Shown one piece after another: positions 18,245 through 26,757 of a stretch of DNA of 64,000 bases. Origin of the DNA: Nonlabens agnitus. Lineage in GTDB: Bacteria > Bacteroidota > Bacteroidia > Flavobacteriales > Flavobacteriaceae. Made by a program: the position numbers and the translations under genes. Location: assembly GCF_002994045.1 (NCBI RefSeq), contig NZ_MQUC01000003.1, positions 2,952,501 through 3,016,500 on the forward strand. The letters are read 5' to 3'. Below the pieces are notes generated by a model. It was not told the origin of the DNA. It was given only the letters and a program-made list of their open reading frames with translations, and did no database searches. The number at the start of each line of letters is the position of its first letter. Position 1 is the first letter of the stretch.

Positions 18245-18822
18245 TGTGGGAAGAACTCGTCCAGTTAGATCGTGATATATTCAGTTTTATCAATGGTCTT
18301 TGGATAGGTAGATTTACCGACTTTTGGCTGTTTGTTACCCAGATAGAACACTGGATACCGCTTTACCTTTTCTTCTTTTATTTACTCTACAAATCCATGT
18401 CTTGGCGCAAAGGATTGGCCAGCATCGGCATGGTGTTGACCACTGCTGTTTTTACCTTGTGGTGTACCAATTTTGTCAAGAATAATGTGGAGCGCCTGCG
18501 ACCCAACAATGAACCCATGTTGATGGACAGCATCAACATTCTACAAAAGCCAGAAAACTTTAGTTTCTGGTCCGGACATAGTGCCGTGAGTTTTGCAGCC
18601 ACAACGATTGTGGTGCTATTGCTGCAGCATTATAAGCCCAGCAAGTGGTATTATCTTTTTTATATCTGGCCCATCACTTTTGCGCTTTCCAGAATATTTG
18701 TGGGCGTGCATTACCCGGCAGATGTCACCGTGGGAATGATCGTCGGGCTTCTCACCGGCTATGCTTTTTACAAGCTGACGCTGTTTCTCTTTGAGGTGCT
18801 AGAGAACACGAGAAAGCGTTAA
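18244..18822 (+). CDS. PAP2-superfamily membrane phosphatase
   Basis: This is a 192-residue inner-membrane phosphatase of the PAP2 superfamily, with several transmembrane helices. The three signature motifs are visible: KNNVERLRP (about 78-86), WSGHSAVSF (about 104-112) and SRIFVGVHYPADV (about 153-165), with the catalytic histidines in the last two. Family members dephosphorylate undecaprenyl pyrophosphate or phosphatidic acid or phosphatidylglycerol phosphate; which of these applies is not decidable here. The start overlaps the tatA stop by one base. The 3' end overlaps the convergent methyltransferase gene by 24 bp. Confidence 0.9.
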   Translation: MWEELVQLDRDIFSFINGLWIGRFTDFWLFVTQIEHWIPLYLFFFYLLYKSMSWRKGLASIGMVLTTAVFTLWCTNFVKNNVERLRPNNEPMLMDSINILQKPENFSFWSGHSAVSFAATTIVVLLLQHYKPSKWYYLFYIWPITFALSRIFVGVHYPADVTVGMIVGLLTGYAFYKLTLFLFEVLENTRKR

Positions 18823-19452
18823 ACCATCACGTACGGACAGGAGCACCGTTTGTAACCTAGGGTCTTCCTTGAGCAGTCTATTATATTCCAGCAGTACCGG
18901 TGTTGAGGTATCCTTAGGCTGTACCTCTTCCACCACTTTTCCATGCCATAGCACATTGTCAGAAATGATCAAGGATCCAGAGCTCACCTTTTCCATCACC
19001 TGATGTAAGTAGGTGACATAGTTGGGTTTGTCGGCATCAATAAAGACCAAGTCAAAAGTTCCCTTAAGCTGCGGGATGATTTGGGTGGCATCGCCTATTT
19101 TTTGATGCACCGTGATTTTAGGGTTTATGCTTTCGCGAAAGCGAGAAAAATACCTGCCTGCAAAATCCTCTAATTCTTCATTGATATCGATGGTCACCAA
19201 TTCACTGCCAGACGGCATGCCTTCCATCAAACATATCGCCGAATAACCAGTGAACGTACCTATTTCCAAAACACGTTTAGGAGCGCGTAAATGCGAGATC
19301 ATGCTCAACACGCGACCTTGATAAGCGCCAGACAACATGATGGGTTGCAGCACTTTTAAATGCGTTTCCCGAGTCAGATCCTTTAGAATCTGCGGCTCAT
19401 CTTGTGAATGGTTGACGATATAGTCGTCTAGATCTTTAGGTAAAAAAAACAT
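18799..19452 (-). CDS. SAM-dependent O-methyltransferase (methyltransferase_3 family)
   Basis: This is a 217-residue class I methyltransferase of the catechol/caffeoyl-CoA O-methyltransferase group. The SAM site is VLEIGTFTGYSAICLME near 72-88, then VTIDINEE. The metal-binding segment is FDLVFIDADKPNY near 130-142, followed by IISDNVLWHGKV. The bacterial substrate is uncertain; some relatives (TrmR) methylate the tRNA wobble base. A dispersed palindrome copy encodes FRES in a loop between the SAM elements. It is convergent with the PAP2 gene. Confidence 0.87.
   Translation of the reverse strand: MFFLPKDLDDYIVNHSQDEPQILKDLTRETHLKVLQPIMLSGAYQGRVLSMISHLRAPKRVLEIGTFTGYSAICLMEGMPSGSELVTIDINEELEDFAGRYFSRFRESINPKITVHQKIGDATQIIPQLKGTFDLVFIDADKPNYVTYLHQVMEKVSSGSLIISDNVLWHGKVVEEVQPKDTSTPVLLEYNRLLKEDPRLQTVLLSVRDGLTLSRVL
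19129..19142. repeat. dispersed palindrome, copy 6 (coding)
   Basis: This is an exact core in the methyltransferase gene, read as FRES in SRFRESINPK. Confidence 0.95.
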
Positions 19453-19550
19453 TTTTACAAGTTACAATGGTACTTACTTTATATTATAGTAAAAATGGCA
19501 TCTTTTCAGCACACTAACTTACGGGACAGACCTAGGACCGCTTCGCTGTT

Positions 19551-19610
19551 GGAATATGGAGTATAGATGTAGCCTTACTACTCACGTCTATGTTCTATAA
19601 TCTATATTCC
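19551..19610. repeat. imperfect inverted repeat in intergenic DNA
   Basis: GGAATATGGAGTATAGA (19551-19567) is the imperfect reverse complement (15 of 17) of the segment at 19594-19610, with a 26-bp spacer. It could form a large hairpin and lies 3' of the DUF4407 gene. It may be a terminator or a small repeat element. Confidence 0.55.
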
Positions 19611-19636
19611 ATTTTCCTGTCAAGAGGGTTTGAAAT

Positions 19637-20737
19637 CTAACCCAAAATCCCTTTCTGCTTTTCATAAAAAGCATCGGCTTGTTTTTGCATGAGCTGGCGT
19701 GCGGTTTTCTTTTTGTAGTTGTACAATTCTTCCTCATCGGCTATGTCGGCATAGACGCGATTGTTCAGGTCGCGGTCGGTTTGAACCATGACGGTTTGCT
19801 GCTGTTTTTGCTGGGTGACCCATGATTTGACCAGTTCTTCACGCTCTGCCAGTTTGAAGTCGTACTCACCTTTAGGAGCGAGTAGTTTTGCAATAATGGG
19901 CGAGGTCTCGATGGCTAGAAATAGCAGGAAAATAAAGAACGAAATCAAAAACGGTAATTTGTTCAATGCACTGATGCGTGCCATAAGTCCATCAAAGTTA
20001 TCGATGATGGGTTGGGTAGCGAGCAACTGTGCTGCTTCACGTTCCTGGACTTCGGCGAGCTGGGTTTCCAGCGCTAGGATCTTTTCTGCATTGACGGGTT
20101 TCAGTGCCTGTAATTCGGCTAGGGCTGCGTCGTGTTTGTCGCGCTTCTCTTTGTAGACTGGTCCTTTCCCTAGGCGGTTGGTTCCTGCGGTACCTTCGGC
20201 CTCTGCGATGTAGGTGGCATAGAGCGCATCGACTTCGGCCTCTTTGTTGGTGACCTCGTCTTTTAAATCTTGTATCGCTTTCGCGAAAGCGGACTCTTCA
20301 GCAGCAAACAGTAATCCAACTTGCTCCTGATTCTCGAGGGTCATCTCGTTCTTTTCGGCAAGGAGCACGCGGTCGATTTCCTTTTCAAACATTTTAAGTT
20401 CTAGAGGTTTTGAAATCACTACGGCAATGATGATGGCCAGCAAAATACGTGGCGTCGCCTGCCAGATCTCGTTGATTTTCTTGTCGCTTTTCTTGAGTGT
20501 GGAAACGATATAACGATCCAGGTTAAAAATCAACAATCCCCAAACCAGGCCAAAAGCCGTAGCGACCAGATAGCTGTCAAAAACGGTAAAAAGCGCGTAA
20601 GCCGAGGCAAAAAAGGCCATGAGCGCGGTAAAGAAAACGGTGGCGCCTATACCGGCGTATTTGTTGCGCTCTCCAGCGCTACACTTATCCAGCAGATCTG
20701 CATCTGCACCGCTACAAAAAATGAAAAATGATTGCAT
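19637..20737 (-). CDS. DUF4407 membrane protein with coiled coil
   Basis: This 366-residue protein matches the DUF4407 family by its opening CSGADADLLDKCSAGERNKY and the helical hairpin at about 29-73 ending LIFNLDRYIVST. Further membrane helices lie near 94-105 and 258-272, the latter ending LFLAIETSPIIAKLL. Between them is a long charged segment, probably coiled coil (about 115-240), in which AFAKA comes from a dispersed palindrome copy. The role of the family is unknown. It appears to stand alone. Confidence 0.82.
   Translation of the reverse strand: MQSFFIFCSGADADLLDKCSAGERNKYAGIGATVFFTALMAFFASAYALFTVFDSYLVATAFGLVWGLLIFNLDRYIVSTLKKSDKKINEIWQATPRILLAIIIAVVISKPLELKMFEKEIDRVLLAEKNEMTLENQEQVGLLFAAEESAFAKAIQDLKDEVTNKEAEVDALYATYIAEAEGTAGTNRLGKGPVYKEKRDKHDAALAELQALKPVNAEKILALETQLAEVQEREAAQLLATQPIIDNFDGLMARISALNKLPFLISFFIFLLFLAIETSPIIAKLLAPKGEYDFKLAEREELVKSWVTQQKQQQTVMVQTDRDLNNRVYADIADEEELYNYKKKTARQLMQKQADAFYEKQKGILG
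20277..20290. repeat. dispersed palindrome, copy 7 (coding)
   Basis: This is an exact core in the DUF4407 gene, read as AFAKA within the coiled-coil segment. Confidence 0.95.
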
Positions 20738-20826
20738 GAAAACATTAAGTTAGGAGGTTATAACGCTCTAGGCGGTAAAATGTTACATGGATGATTTGAA
20801 ATTATAGCATAATCACATCAAAAATG

Positions 20827-20859
20827 AAAAGCCACAAATCCATAATATTTGTGGCTTTT
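20827..20859 (-). terminator. terminator after the BlaR1-like gene
   Basis: A 13-bp perfect stem (AAAAGCCACAAAT with ATTTGTGGCTTTT) and a 7-base loop lie just beyond the minus-strand BlaR1-like gene. Confidence 0.88.
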
Positions 20860-20920
20860 AAATATATAGCGTGATAGCGGTTAGAGTCTTATTTGTTAAA
20901 TACTATGTTTTCAATATCGT

Positions 20921-22876
20921 TTATCTAATCTCTGTTTTATTTCTAAAGGCATTTTCAAATCCTTTTTTCGTATAAAGATTTACCTGGAAAGGTTGTGGAT
21001 ATTTTTGGGACTGAGCATTTTTATAAACTTTGCTTACATGATAGTGAGTAATGTCGCTAAGCTGATATTTTCCAGCTTTCAAATCAGTAATTACTTTTCC
21101 ATCTATCCAAACCGCATAGTTTTTAGAATTCTTCCAGGATTCAAACTGTTGATCGTTAGGTTTAATTGGCTGTACTTCGCTTAAATCAATAGAGGGAAGC
21201 ATCGGTAATTTCTCAACGGTGTTCTTTTGTTTTGGGGACATCTTTACATAAATATTTCGCATTCTTTCCAAATCAGAATTTTTCCAAATGCGGCTGTCAC
21301 CTCTATAAGACTGCTGCATAAGCTTCTTATATTCTTGCATCATTTCCTTTGTTGCAAAAGTTGAATCCTGGCCTTGATTTATATTTGAAGCGTATAAAGT
21401 ATTTATATCTCCATTTGAAACTGAATAGATTGATGTACTCAAAGATTGGCTCAGTGATTGTTCTTTATTAGAACTATTTGAACGTTGATTCTTATTCTTT
21501 TCTATACTTAGAACTTTTGGCGCTGGTGGCGTTGGCGGTAGAGGTGGCGCAATCTCACCCGCTTTATTACCATCAATTCCTAAATACGGCCATGGCTCGG
21601 CATTTGCTCGTTGCTCTTCGTTCATGGTATTCCAGATGGTTTGCATGTGTGTTGTTTCATCTTTGAAATAAATGGAGTGACCTTTTTGTTCAATCATGGC
21701 TGCGTGTTTTTTTGCGAGGCGATTGTATTCTGTGATGTCCTCTACAGTTATGTTTGGTAAAACTTCGACAATCTCAACTTCTTCAATCTCTTCACTGATC
21801 TCGTCAACTTCTACAATCTCGTAACCTCGTTCTTGAAAGTTTTGTACAGTACCATCGTTATCATAAATAACAATACGATCGTTTTCTCTTTTAAAGATAA
21901 ACTTCGCTCTATCAATCAAGGCTATTCCGCTTTCTTGACCAGCAATTATGAATATTTTATTTTTTTTATCAACTAGATTGACCTCAGGCTCCTCAACAAT
22001 CTCAATTAGCTCTGGTTCTGTTACGATTTCTTCCTGCCCGCAACTAATGATGAGCAATGCAAGAACTGGAATAAGAGCAAGACTTCTTAAGAGTCCGCTG
22101 GCGGTGGTGGTGTGTGTTTTCATAATGGTAAATCTTTTTTTGATGATGGGAAAGTTAAAAGTGTTGGCTAGCGCTTGATGTTGACTGCTGGAAGAATAGG
22201 CGAGTAATGTTTCTTGATATGCTTTTGTGGGTACGCCACTGGAAAGCACCGCTTGATCTGCGAGGAATTCATGATTCAGTTTCATGGAATATTTGACCAG
22301 ATACAACAACGGGTTGAACCAAAACAAAACAATAAGAAGTTCAATAAATAAGATATCGACGCTGTGTCTTTGATCCAGATGTGCCTTTTCATGTTGCAAT
22401 ACGGCATCTGGAATATCGCCTGCGTGGTAATCCTTCTTTGAAGCATAGATACTGCTGAAGAAGGAGTGAGGCACTTGAACCAATTCCCTTAAAATCAGTT
22501 TATAAGTGGCGTAAGTAGTAACTTCATCAGCGGTTTTGATGCGTAGATCATATAGGTTTCTCATAAATCGGTACCCCATAATCAAAACTCCCATCAAATA
22601 AGCACCCCATAAGATCCAGCTCCAGTCCAGTGTGAAACCAGTGTCTACAACGGTATCAGGGTTCAATTCTACGGTAGTGAAATCTGGTGCAGGTCCGTAA
22701 TTTAAAGGAACTACTACTGTACGGACCACCACGAAAGGAACTATGGCCGAAATGATAATGGCCGCCAAGAAATAAAACCTCTTGAACTGGTGCCAACTCG
22801 TATTTTCCAGCAAGAGTTTGTACACCAGCCACAGGCTGAACAAACACACTGAGCTATTGATTAAGAAGTGTTCCAT
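20921..22876 (-). CDS. BlaR1-like M56 sensor peptidase
   Basis: This is a 651-residue membrane protein of the BlaR1/MecR1 (M56) family, the antirepressor partner of the BlaI-type repressor encoded 2 bp upstream. N-terminal membrane helices (about 1-20, 34-55, 85-103) precede the zinc site HEKAH at 162-166. The third ligand is Glu203 in NHEFLADQ, and another helix runs at about 265-281. Instead of a penicillin-binding sensor domain, the C-terminal 370 residues form an acidic then basic periplasmic region with NITVEDITEYNRLAKKH, as in many Bacteroidota homologues. The signal is therefore probably not a beta-lactam; it is unknown. Confidence 0.87.
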   Translation of the reverse strand: MEHFLINSSVCLFSLWLVYKLLLENTSWHQFKRFYFLAAIIISAIVPFVVVRTVVVPLNYGPAPDFTTVELNPDTVVDTGFTLDWSWILWGAYLMGVLIMGYRFMRNLYDLRIKTADEVTTYATYKLILRELVQVPHSFFSSIYASKKDYHAGDIPDAVLQHEKAHLDQRHSVDILFIELLIVLFWFNPLLYLVKYSMKLNHEFLADQAVLSSGVPTKAYQETLLAYSSSSQHQALANTFNFPIIKKRFTIMKTHTTTASGLLRSLALIPVLALLIISCGQEEIVTEPELIEIVEEPEVNLVDKKNKIFIIAGQESGIALIDRAKFIFKRENDRIVIYDNDGTVQNFQERGYEIVEVDEISEEIEEVEIVEVLPNITVEDITEYNRLAKKHAAMIEQKGHSIYFKDETTHMQTIWNTMNEEQRANAEPWPYLGIDGNKAGEIAPPLPPTPPAPKVLSIEKNKNQRSNSSNKEQSLSQSLSTSIYSVSNGDINTLYASNINQGQDSTFATKEMMQEYKKLMQQSYRGDSRIWKNSDLERMRNIYVKMSPKQKNTVEKLPMLPSIDLSEVQPIKPNDQQFESWKNSKNYAVWIDGKVITDLKAGKYQLSDITHYHVSKVYKNAQSQKYPQPFQVNLYTKKGFENAFRNKTEIR

Positions 22877-22878
22877 GG

Positions 22879-23244
22879 CTATTGATCTTTAATTTGGTCA
22901 TCAATAATCTTCTTGAGTTCCTTCAATTCTTTTTGAGACAGGTTGGTCTCCTTTGTAAAAAAGGATGCGAATTGTGAGGCGCTATCGTTAAAGAAATTTT
23001 TGATCAGACCGTTCATGTGTTTGGAGAAGTAGGTGCTCTTTTCTACCAGTGCATAATACTGGCGGCTATTCCCCAAAATATCATATCCAACAAAACCTTT
23101 ATCGGTCATGCGTTTGAGCATGGTAGCAATAGTCGTATTGGCAGGTTTGGGTTCTGGATAAGCATCAAGCAAATCTTTCATAAAGGCTTTTTCTTGTTTC
23201 CAAAGCACATTCATTAATTCCTCTTCAGATTTTGACAATTTCAT
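22879..23244 (-). CDS. BlaI/MecI-type winged-helix repressor
   Basis: This is a repressor of about 121 residues. The start is placed at the ATG at 23244 (MKLSKSEEELMNVLWKQEKA), the usual family beginning. An upstream in-frame start would add 47 residues encoded by the operator and promoter DNA and is rejected. The winged helix includes TTIATMLKRMTDKGFV, and the C-terminal helices mediate dimerisation. In this family, proteolysis by the BlaR1 partner relieves repression. The three dyads upstream (23245-23307) are its probable operators, so the pair should be autoregulated. Confidence 0.9.
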   Translation of the reverse strand: MKLSKSEEELMNVLWKQEKAFMKDLLDAYPEPKPANTTIATMLKRMTDKGFVGYDILGNSRQYYALVEKSTYFSKHMNGLIKNFFNDSASQFASFFTKETNLSQKELKELKKIIDDQIKDQ

Positions 23245-23260
23245 TTCTACAATTTTAGAA
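23245..23260. promoter_or_regulatory. third, imperfect BlaI-type dyad
   Basis: TTCTACA-AT-TTTAGAA has one arm mismatch and sits directly before the repressor ATG. Confidence 0.5.
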
Positions 23261-23265
23261 TACAC

Positions 23266-23279
23266 TCTACAAATGTAGA
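23266..23279. promoter_or_regulatory. BlaI-type operator 1 over the -7 element
   Basis: TCTACA-AA-TGTAGA is a dyad of the TACAnnTGTA type known for BlaI/MecI. Read on the minus strand it contains TACATTTG, a Bacteroidota -7 element (23270-23277). Confidence 0.8.
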
Positions 23280-23291
23280 ATAATAATTTGA

Positions 23292-23307
23292 TTCTACAAG
23301 TGTAGAA
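23292..23307. promoter_or_regulatory. BlaI-type operator 2 over the -33 element
   Basis: TTCTACA-AG-TGTAGAA is a 16-bp dyad. On the minus strand it contains CTTG (23297-23300), which lies exactly 19 bp from the TACATTTG element, as expected for a -33 box. Confidence 0.8.
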
Positions 23308-23550
23308 GTAAAAGATTGTAATTCTGCTAGAGTTATGCCGAAATAGAGATGATAAATTTAACCATATACCTATTTTATGCATCAAATTATGCCTTATTAA
23401 CTGGTATAAATAATCTATTAACAGATAAAAAGAATTAAAACAAGATAAAAAGTATTTTATAAAGCTGAAATAATGAATATTGGGTCTAATTAATATATAT
23501 TAGAATGATTAAAAGTAAAATGATTCGCAATTGTTTATAAAAATGAATTT

Positions 23551-24990
23551 ATGAAAAAGTCCCTATTCATCTTTTGCTTTCTGTGTTTTGTCATCTCGTT
23601 CGCACAAGTGGGAATAGGTACGGCAATGCCAGACCCTTCAGCTTTGTTAGATATAAGTTCTTCTACTCAAGGAATGCTGGCTCCTAGAATGACTACTACC
23701 CAACGGCTAGCTATTGTTTCACCGGCCAATGGGTTGTTAGTTTATGATACAGACGAGAATCGCTTTTTCTTTTATGAAGATGATTCCTGGTCGTCATTAG
23801 ACCCAGTAAAGAAAAGAACCAATTACAAGCTCGTCCAGTCTATTGCAGATCTCACCGATGAGCTTACTGCAGGAAGTGGATCTAAATATGTATTAAACAC
23901 AGATTTTCTTTATGAGATTAACGGGACCATCATTTTTGATTTCCCGATTGATTTGAACGGCGCTTATATAGAAGGAGTAGATTCTTCAGAAGATATACTT
24001 GTAAATAATTCCAGTGGTAGTCTATTTGAAGGGACTAGTGGTGGCGGTTTGCGCAACCTGACCTTGTCAGGTAACGGCAAGCAACTCTTTGACATCACCG
24101 GTACCGCAACAGATTTGTTATTGATCAATAATACCGTCATTGCAGGTGCCAGCACGGTAGGAACCTTGAGTGGTTTAGGCACAGTGTTTCTAAGCGTCAC
24201 ACAGTATATTTCTAATATGGATGGACTTACTATTGATAATATTGATAACTTCTTTGTTAGCAATATCTTTTGGACAGAAACAAACACGGGTACTTTTATG
24301 GAGTTTACAGGTTCTTTCGAAGATCTTCAAATGAATGGAGGTCGCGTAGTGACAGATTCTGGAGAAATCGGAATTGATGTGAGCGCTAATCCAAATATTG
24401 TAAACGATGCCACTTTAGCTGAATTAAGTTTTGTGGGTGATGGAACTTTCGTAGAAGGATATACCGTAGGTTCCTACACAGGCTTTAATTTTACAAATGA
24501 TTGGAATGTTAATTGTTCTGGAATACCTGCAGAAACAGACGTACAGGCTACTGGAGATCTTAATTTTGATTTTGGACCTACTACGGGAGCACCCACTACC
24601 TTTACAAGTAACATTCCTAAGAAACTAGAAGGATTTACAACGACAAATAACAGTTTTAGATTTATTCCTTCTGGTAACAATAGAATTGTTTACGATGGCA
24701 AACAAGAAAGATTCTTTAATGTTAATGCGAGTTTATCTTTTCAAGGTGATATGCCAAATGATCGGTTTATTTTTTATTTAGCAAAAGGTGGTCCAGCACC
24801 TGGAAATCCCGCGGCTGTATTGAACGAAACTCGTGTTTGGAGACAGGTAATTACTGGTGGAGACCTTGGTGCTGTCCCAATAACAGGTGTAATTAATTTA
24901 GAACCAGGAGAGTATGTTGAGGTTTGGGTTCAGAGATTTAGTGGTAGTGGTAGGGTTCTAACAGTTTCTCTTAATCTGACCATTTTCTAA
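23551..24990 (+). CDS. exported surface protein, adhesin-like
   Basis: This is a 479-residue secreted protein. The signal peptide (about 1-18, ending ISFA) is followed by QVGIGTAMPDPSALLDISSSTQGMLAPRMTT and NGLLVYDTDENRFFFYED. This module is very common at the N-terminus of Bacteroidota surface and tail-fibre-like proteins. The remainder is rich in Gly, Thr and Asn with regular beta strands, like a beta-helix or jelly-roll. There is no catalytic motif and no clear T9SS tail. The upstream 165 bp are AT-rich without a clear consensus promoter. It is probably displayed on the surface; the function is unknown. Confidence 0.75.
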   Translation: MKKSLFIFCFLCFVISFAQVGIGTAMPDPSALLDISSSTQGMLAPRMTTTQRLAIVSPANGLLVYDTDENRFFFYEDDSWSSLDPVKKRTNYKLVQSIADLTDELTAGSGSKYVLNTDFLYEINGTIIFDFPIDLNGAYIEGVDSSEDILVNNSSGSLFEGTSGGGLRNLTLSGNGKQLFDITGTATDLLLINNTVIAGASTVGTLSGLGTVFLSVTQYISNMDGLTIDNIDNFFVSNIFWTETNTGTFMEFTGSFEDLQMNGGRVVTDSGEIGIDVSANPNIVNDATLAELSFVGDGTFVEGYTVGSYTGFNFTNDWNVNCSGIPAETDVQATGDLNFDFGPTTGAPTTFTSNIPKKLEGFTTTNNSFRFIPSGNNRIVYDGKQERFFNVNASLSFQGDMPNDRFIFYLAKGGPAPGNPAAVLNETRVWRQVITGGDLGAVPITGVINLEPGEYVEVWVQRFSGSGRVLTVSLNLTIF

Positions 24991-25005
24991 TAAAATTTCG
25001 GTTTT

Positions 25006-25019
25006 AATTTCGCGAAAGC
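25006..25019. repeat. decayed copy of the dispersed palindrome (intergenic)
   Basis: AATTTCGCGAAAGC is the core with two mismatches in the left arm; the right arm continues GCGAA. It lies just 3' of the adhesin-like gene. Confidence 0.7.
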
Positions 25020-25045
25020 GAACTTCTATCCAGTATACATTCATA

Positions 25046-25080
25046 AAAAAAGTCCCTATGAATAATCAAAGAGACTTTTT
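25046..25080. terminator. bidirectional terminator between convergent genes
   Basis: AAAAAGTCCCT pairs with AGAGACTTTTT (one mismatch, 13-base loop), with A and T runs on both sides. It serves the adhesin-like gene and the convergent M20 gene. Confidence 0.8.
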
Positions 25081-25102
25081 GAAAATGACTTCTAACCGAA
25101 AT

Positions 25103-26488
25103 CTATTTACTCATCGCCGCAAAATGCTTGTAAAAATGTGGGATGGTCTCTATACCTTTCAGATAATTCCATATACCAAAATGCTCATTAGGCGAGTGAA
25201 TCGCATCGCTGTCAAGTCCAAAGCCCATCAGGATGGATTTGGAATTCAATTCTTTTTCAAACAGCGCGACGATAGGAATGGAACCACCACTGCGTTGTGG
25301 TATTGGTGTTTTCCCAAAGGTGTCTTTATAAGCAGCGCTGGCGGCCTGATAGCCTATGCTGTCGATAGGAGTTACATAAGCGGTGCCACCATGGTGCGGT
25401 TTTACCGTTACTGTAATGCTGTCTGGAGCGATGCTTTCAAAGTGATTTTTGAAAAGTTCTGTGATTTCTTTCCAGTTTTGATCTGGAACCAGGCGCATGG
25501 AGATCTTCGCAAAAGCCTTGCTGGCGATTACGGTTTTGGCTCCTTCGCCAGTATAACCACCCCAAATGCCATTGACATCCAGCGTTGGTCGTATGCTATT
25601 GCGCTCGTTGGTGGTGTAACCTTTCTCACCATGTTCTGAGGCTATGTTGAGCGCCTTGTTGTATTCTTCTTGAGAGAATGGAGCTTTGGCCATTTCGGCG
25701 CGTTCTTCCTTACTCAATTCTTCTACCTTGTCGTAAAAGCCAGGAATGGTAATGTGGTTGTTTTCATCATGCAGTGAAGCGATCATCTGACATAATATAT
25801 TGATGGGGTTTGCCACCGCGCCACCATACAAGCCAGAATGCAGGTCGCGATTAGGACCTGTGACTTCTACCTCTACATAACTTAGGCCTCGCAGTCCTGT
25901 TGTAATACTAGGATTTTCCTTTGAAATCATTCCGGTATCAGAAATAAGGATCACATCATTAGCCAGTTTCTCACGATTGCGTTCTAGGAACCAACCGAGT
26001 GACTCGCTACCTACTTCTTCTTCACCTTCAATCATGAATTTTATGTTGCAGGGCAAAGCATCATTAGCCGTCATGAATTCCATGGCTTTGACATGCATGT
26101 ACATTTGTCCCTTATCATCGCAGGCGCCGCGGGCAAATATGGCGCCGTCAGGATGTAGGTCGGTTTTTTTAATGACCGGTTCAAAAGGAGGACTGTCCCA
26201 TAAATTAATAGGATCTGGCGGTTGAACGTCATAATGACCGTAGACTAAAACCGTAGGTAGATCTTTATCGATAATTTTTTCTCCATAAACAATAGGGTAA
26301 CCAGGTGTATCGCAAATCTCTACGTGGTCACATCCTGCCTTTTCAAGAGCAGTTTTTACAACTTCGCTTGTATTTATGACGTCGTCCTTATAGGCTTTGT
26401 CTGCACTTATGGACGGTATTTTGAGAAGATCGACAAGTTCATTTATGAATCTGTCCTTATGCTGTTCAACGTACGTTTTGGTATTCAT
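25103..26488 (-). CDS. M20-family dipeptidase
   Basis: This is a 461-residue cytoplasmic two-zinc peptidase of family M20, of the type usually annotated as dipeptidase or carnosinase-like. Metal and catalytic residues are visible: YGHYDVQP (His85, Asp87), GACDDKGQ with the bridging Asp near 124, IEGEEEVGS with the catalytic and ligand glutamates near 156-157, ISDTGMIS, and a final histidine in DAIHSPNEHFG. The central dimerisation domain lies between them. It probably hydrolyses dipeptides from peptide uptake. The gene stands alone, upstream of tRNA-Leu and divergent from it. Confidence 0.92.
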   Translation of the reverse strand: MNTKTYVEQHKDRFINELVDLLKIPSISADKAYKDDVINTSEVVKTALEKAGCDHVEICDTPGYPIVYGEKIIDKDLPTVLVYGHYDVQPPDPINLWDSPPFEPVIKKTDLHPDGAIFARGACDDKGQMYMHVKAMEFMTANDALPCNIKFMIEGEEEVGSESLGWFLERNREKLANDVILISDTGMISKENPSITTGLRGLSYVEVEVTGPNRDLHSGLYGGAVANPINILCQMIASLHDENNHITIPGFYDKVEELSKEERAEMAKAPFSQEEYNKALNIASEHGEKGYTTNERNSIRPTLDVNGIWGGYTGEGAKTVIASKAFAKISMRLVPDQNWKEITELFKNHFESIAPDSITVTVKPHHGGTAYVTPIDSIGYQAASAAYKDTFGKTPIPQRSGGSIPIVALFEKELNSKSILMGFGLDSDAIHSPNEHFGIWNYLKGIETIPHFYKHFAAMSK

Positions 26489-26543
26489 TCAATAGGAGTT
26501 TGATGTAAAGATAAGCAGCAGGAAATTTTCTTATTACAAAGAA

Positions 26544-26573
26544 TTTGTAATATCGGGAAAGTATGTATATTTG
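26544..26573 (+). promoter_or_regulatory. promoter of tRNA-Leu
   Basis: TTTG (26544-26547) and TATATTTG (26566-26573) are 18 bp apart, a close match to the Bacteroidota -33/-7 consensus. They end 26 bp before the tRNA. Confidence 0.82.
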
Positions 26574-26599
26574 CCGTCCCAAATAGGGAATACCAGTAT

Positions 26600-26684
26600 G
26601 CGGATGTGATGGAACTGGTAGACATGCTAGACTTAGGATCTAGTGCTTCACGGCGTGCAGGTTCGATTCCTGTCATCCGCACCA
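26600..26684 (+). tRNA. tRNA-Leu (anticodon TAG)
   Basis: This is an 85-nt gene with acceptor arms GCGGATG and CATCCGC and encoded ACCA at the 3' end. The anticodon stem CTAGA/TCTAG encloses the loop CTTAGGA, so the anticodon is TAG. A variable arm of the class II type and the T-arm GGTTCGATTCC are present. Confidence 0.96.
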
Positions 26685-26686
26685 AG

Positions 26687-26714
26687 AAAAGCCCTTCAAT
26701 TTTGAAGGGCTTTT
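26687..26714. terminator. terminator of tRNA-Leu, probably bidirectional
   Basis: GCCCTTCAA pairs with TTGAAGGGC around TT, flanked by A4 and T6. It also lies 3' of the convergent Fpg-type gene. Confidence 0.92.
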
Positions 26715-26757
26715 TTGTTTATCAAACTCAGTTTTAAAGAGATCGAATTAGTATGTC

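Noticed and set aside
23245..23385. 47-residue N-terminal extension of the BlaI-type repressor
   Set aside because: The extension is encoded by the promoter and operators; the family begins at the ATG at 23244.
25058..25639. 193-codon plus-strand frame
   Set aside because: It runs antisense to the M20 dipeptidase, which has all catalytic motifs.
26485..26685. 66-codon minus-strand frame over tRNA-Leu
   Set aside because: It is antisense to the tRNA and its promoter; peptides of this kind are a known annotation artefact of tRNA-Leu genes.
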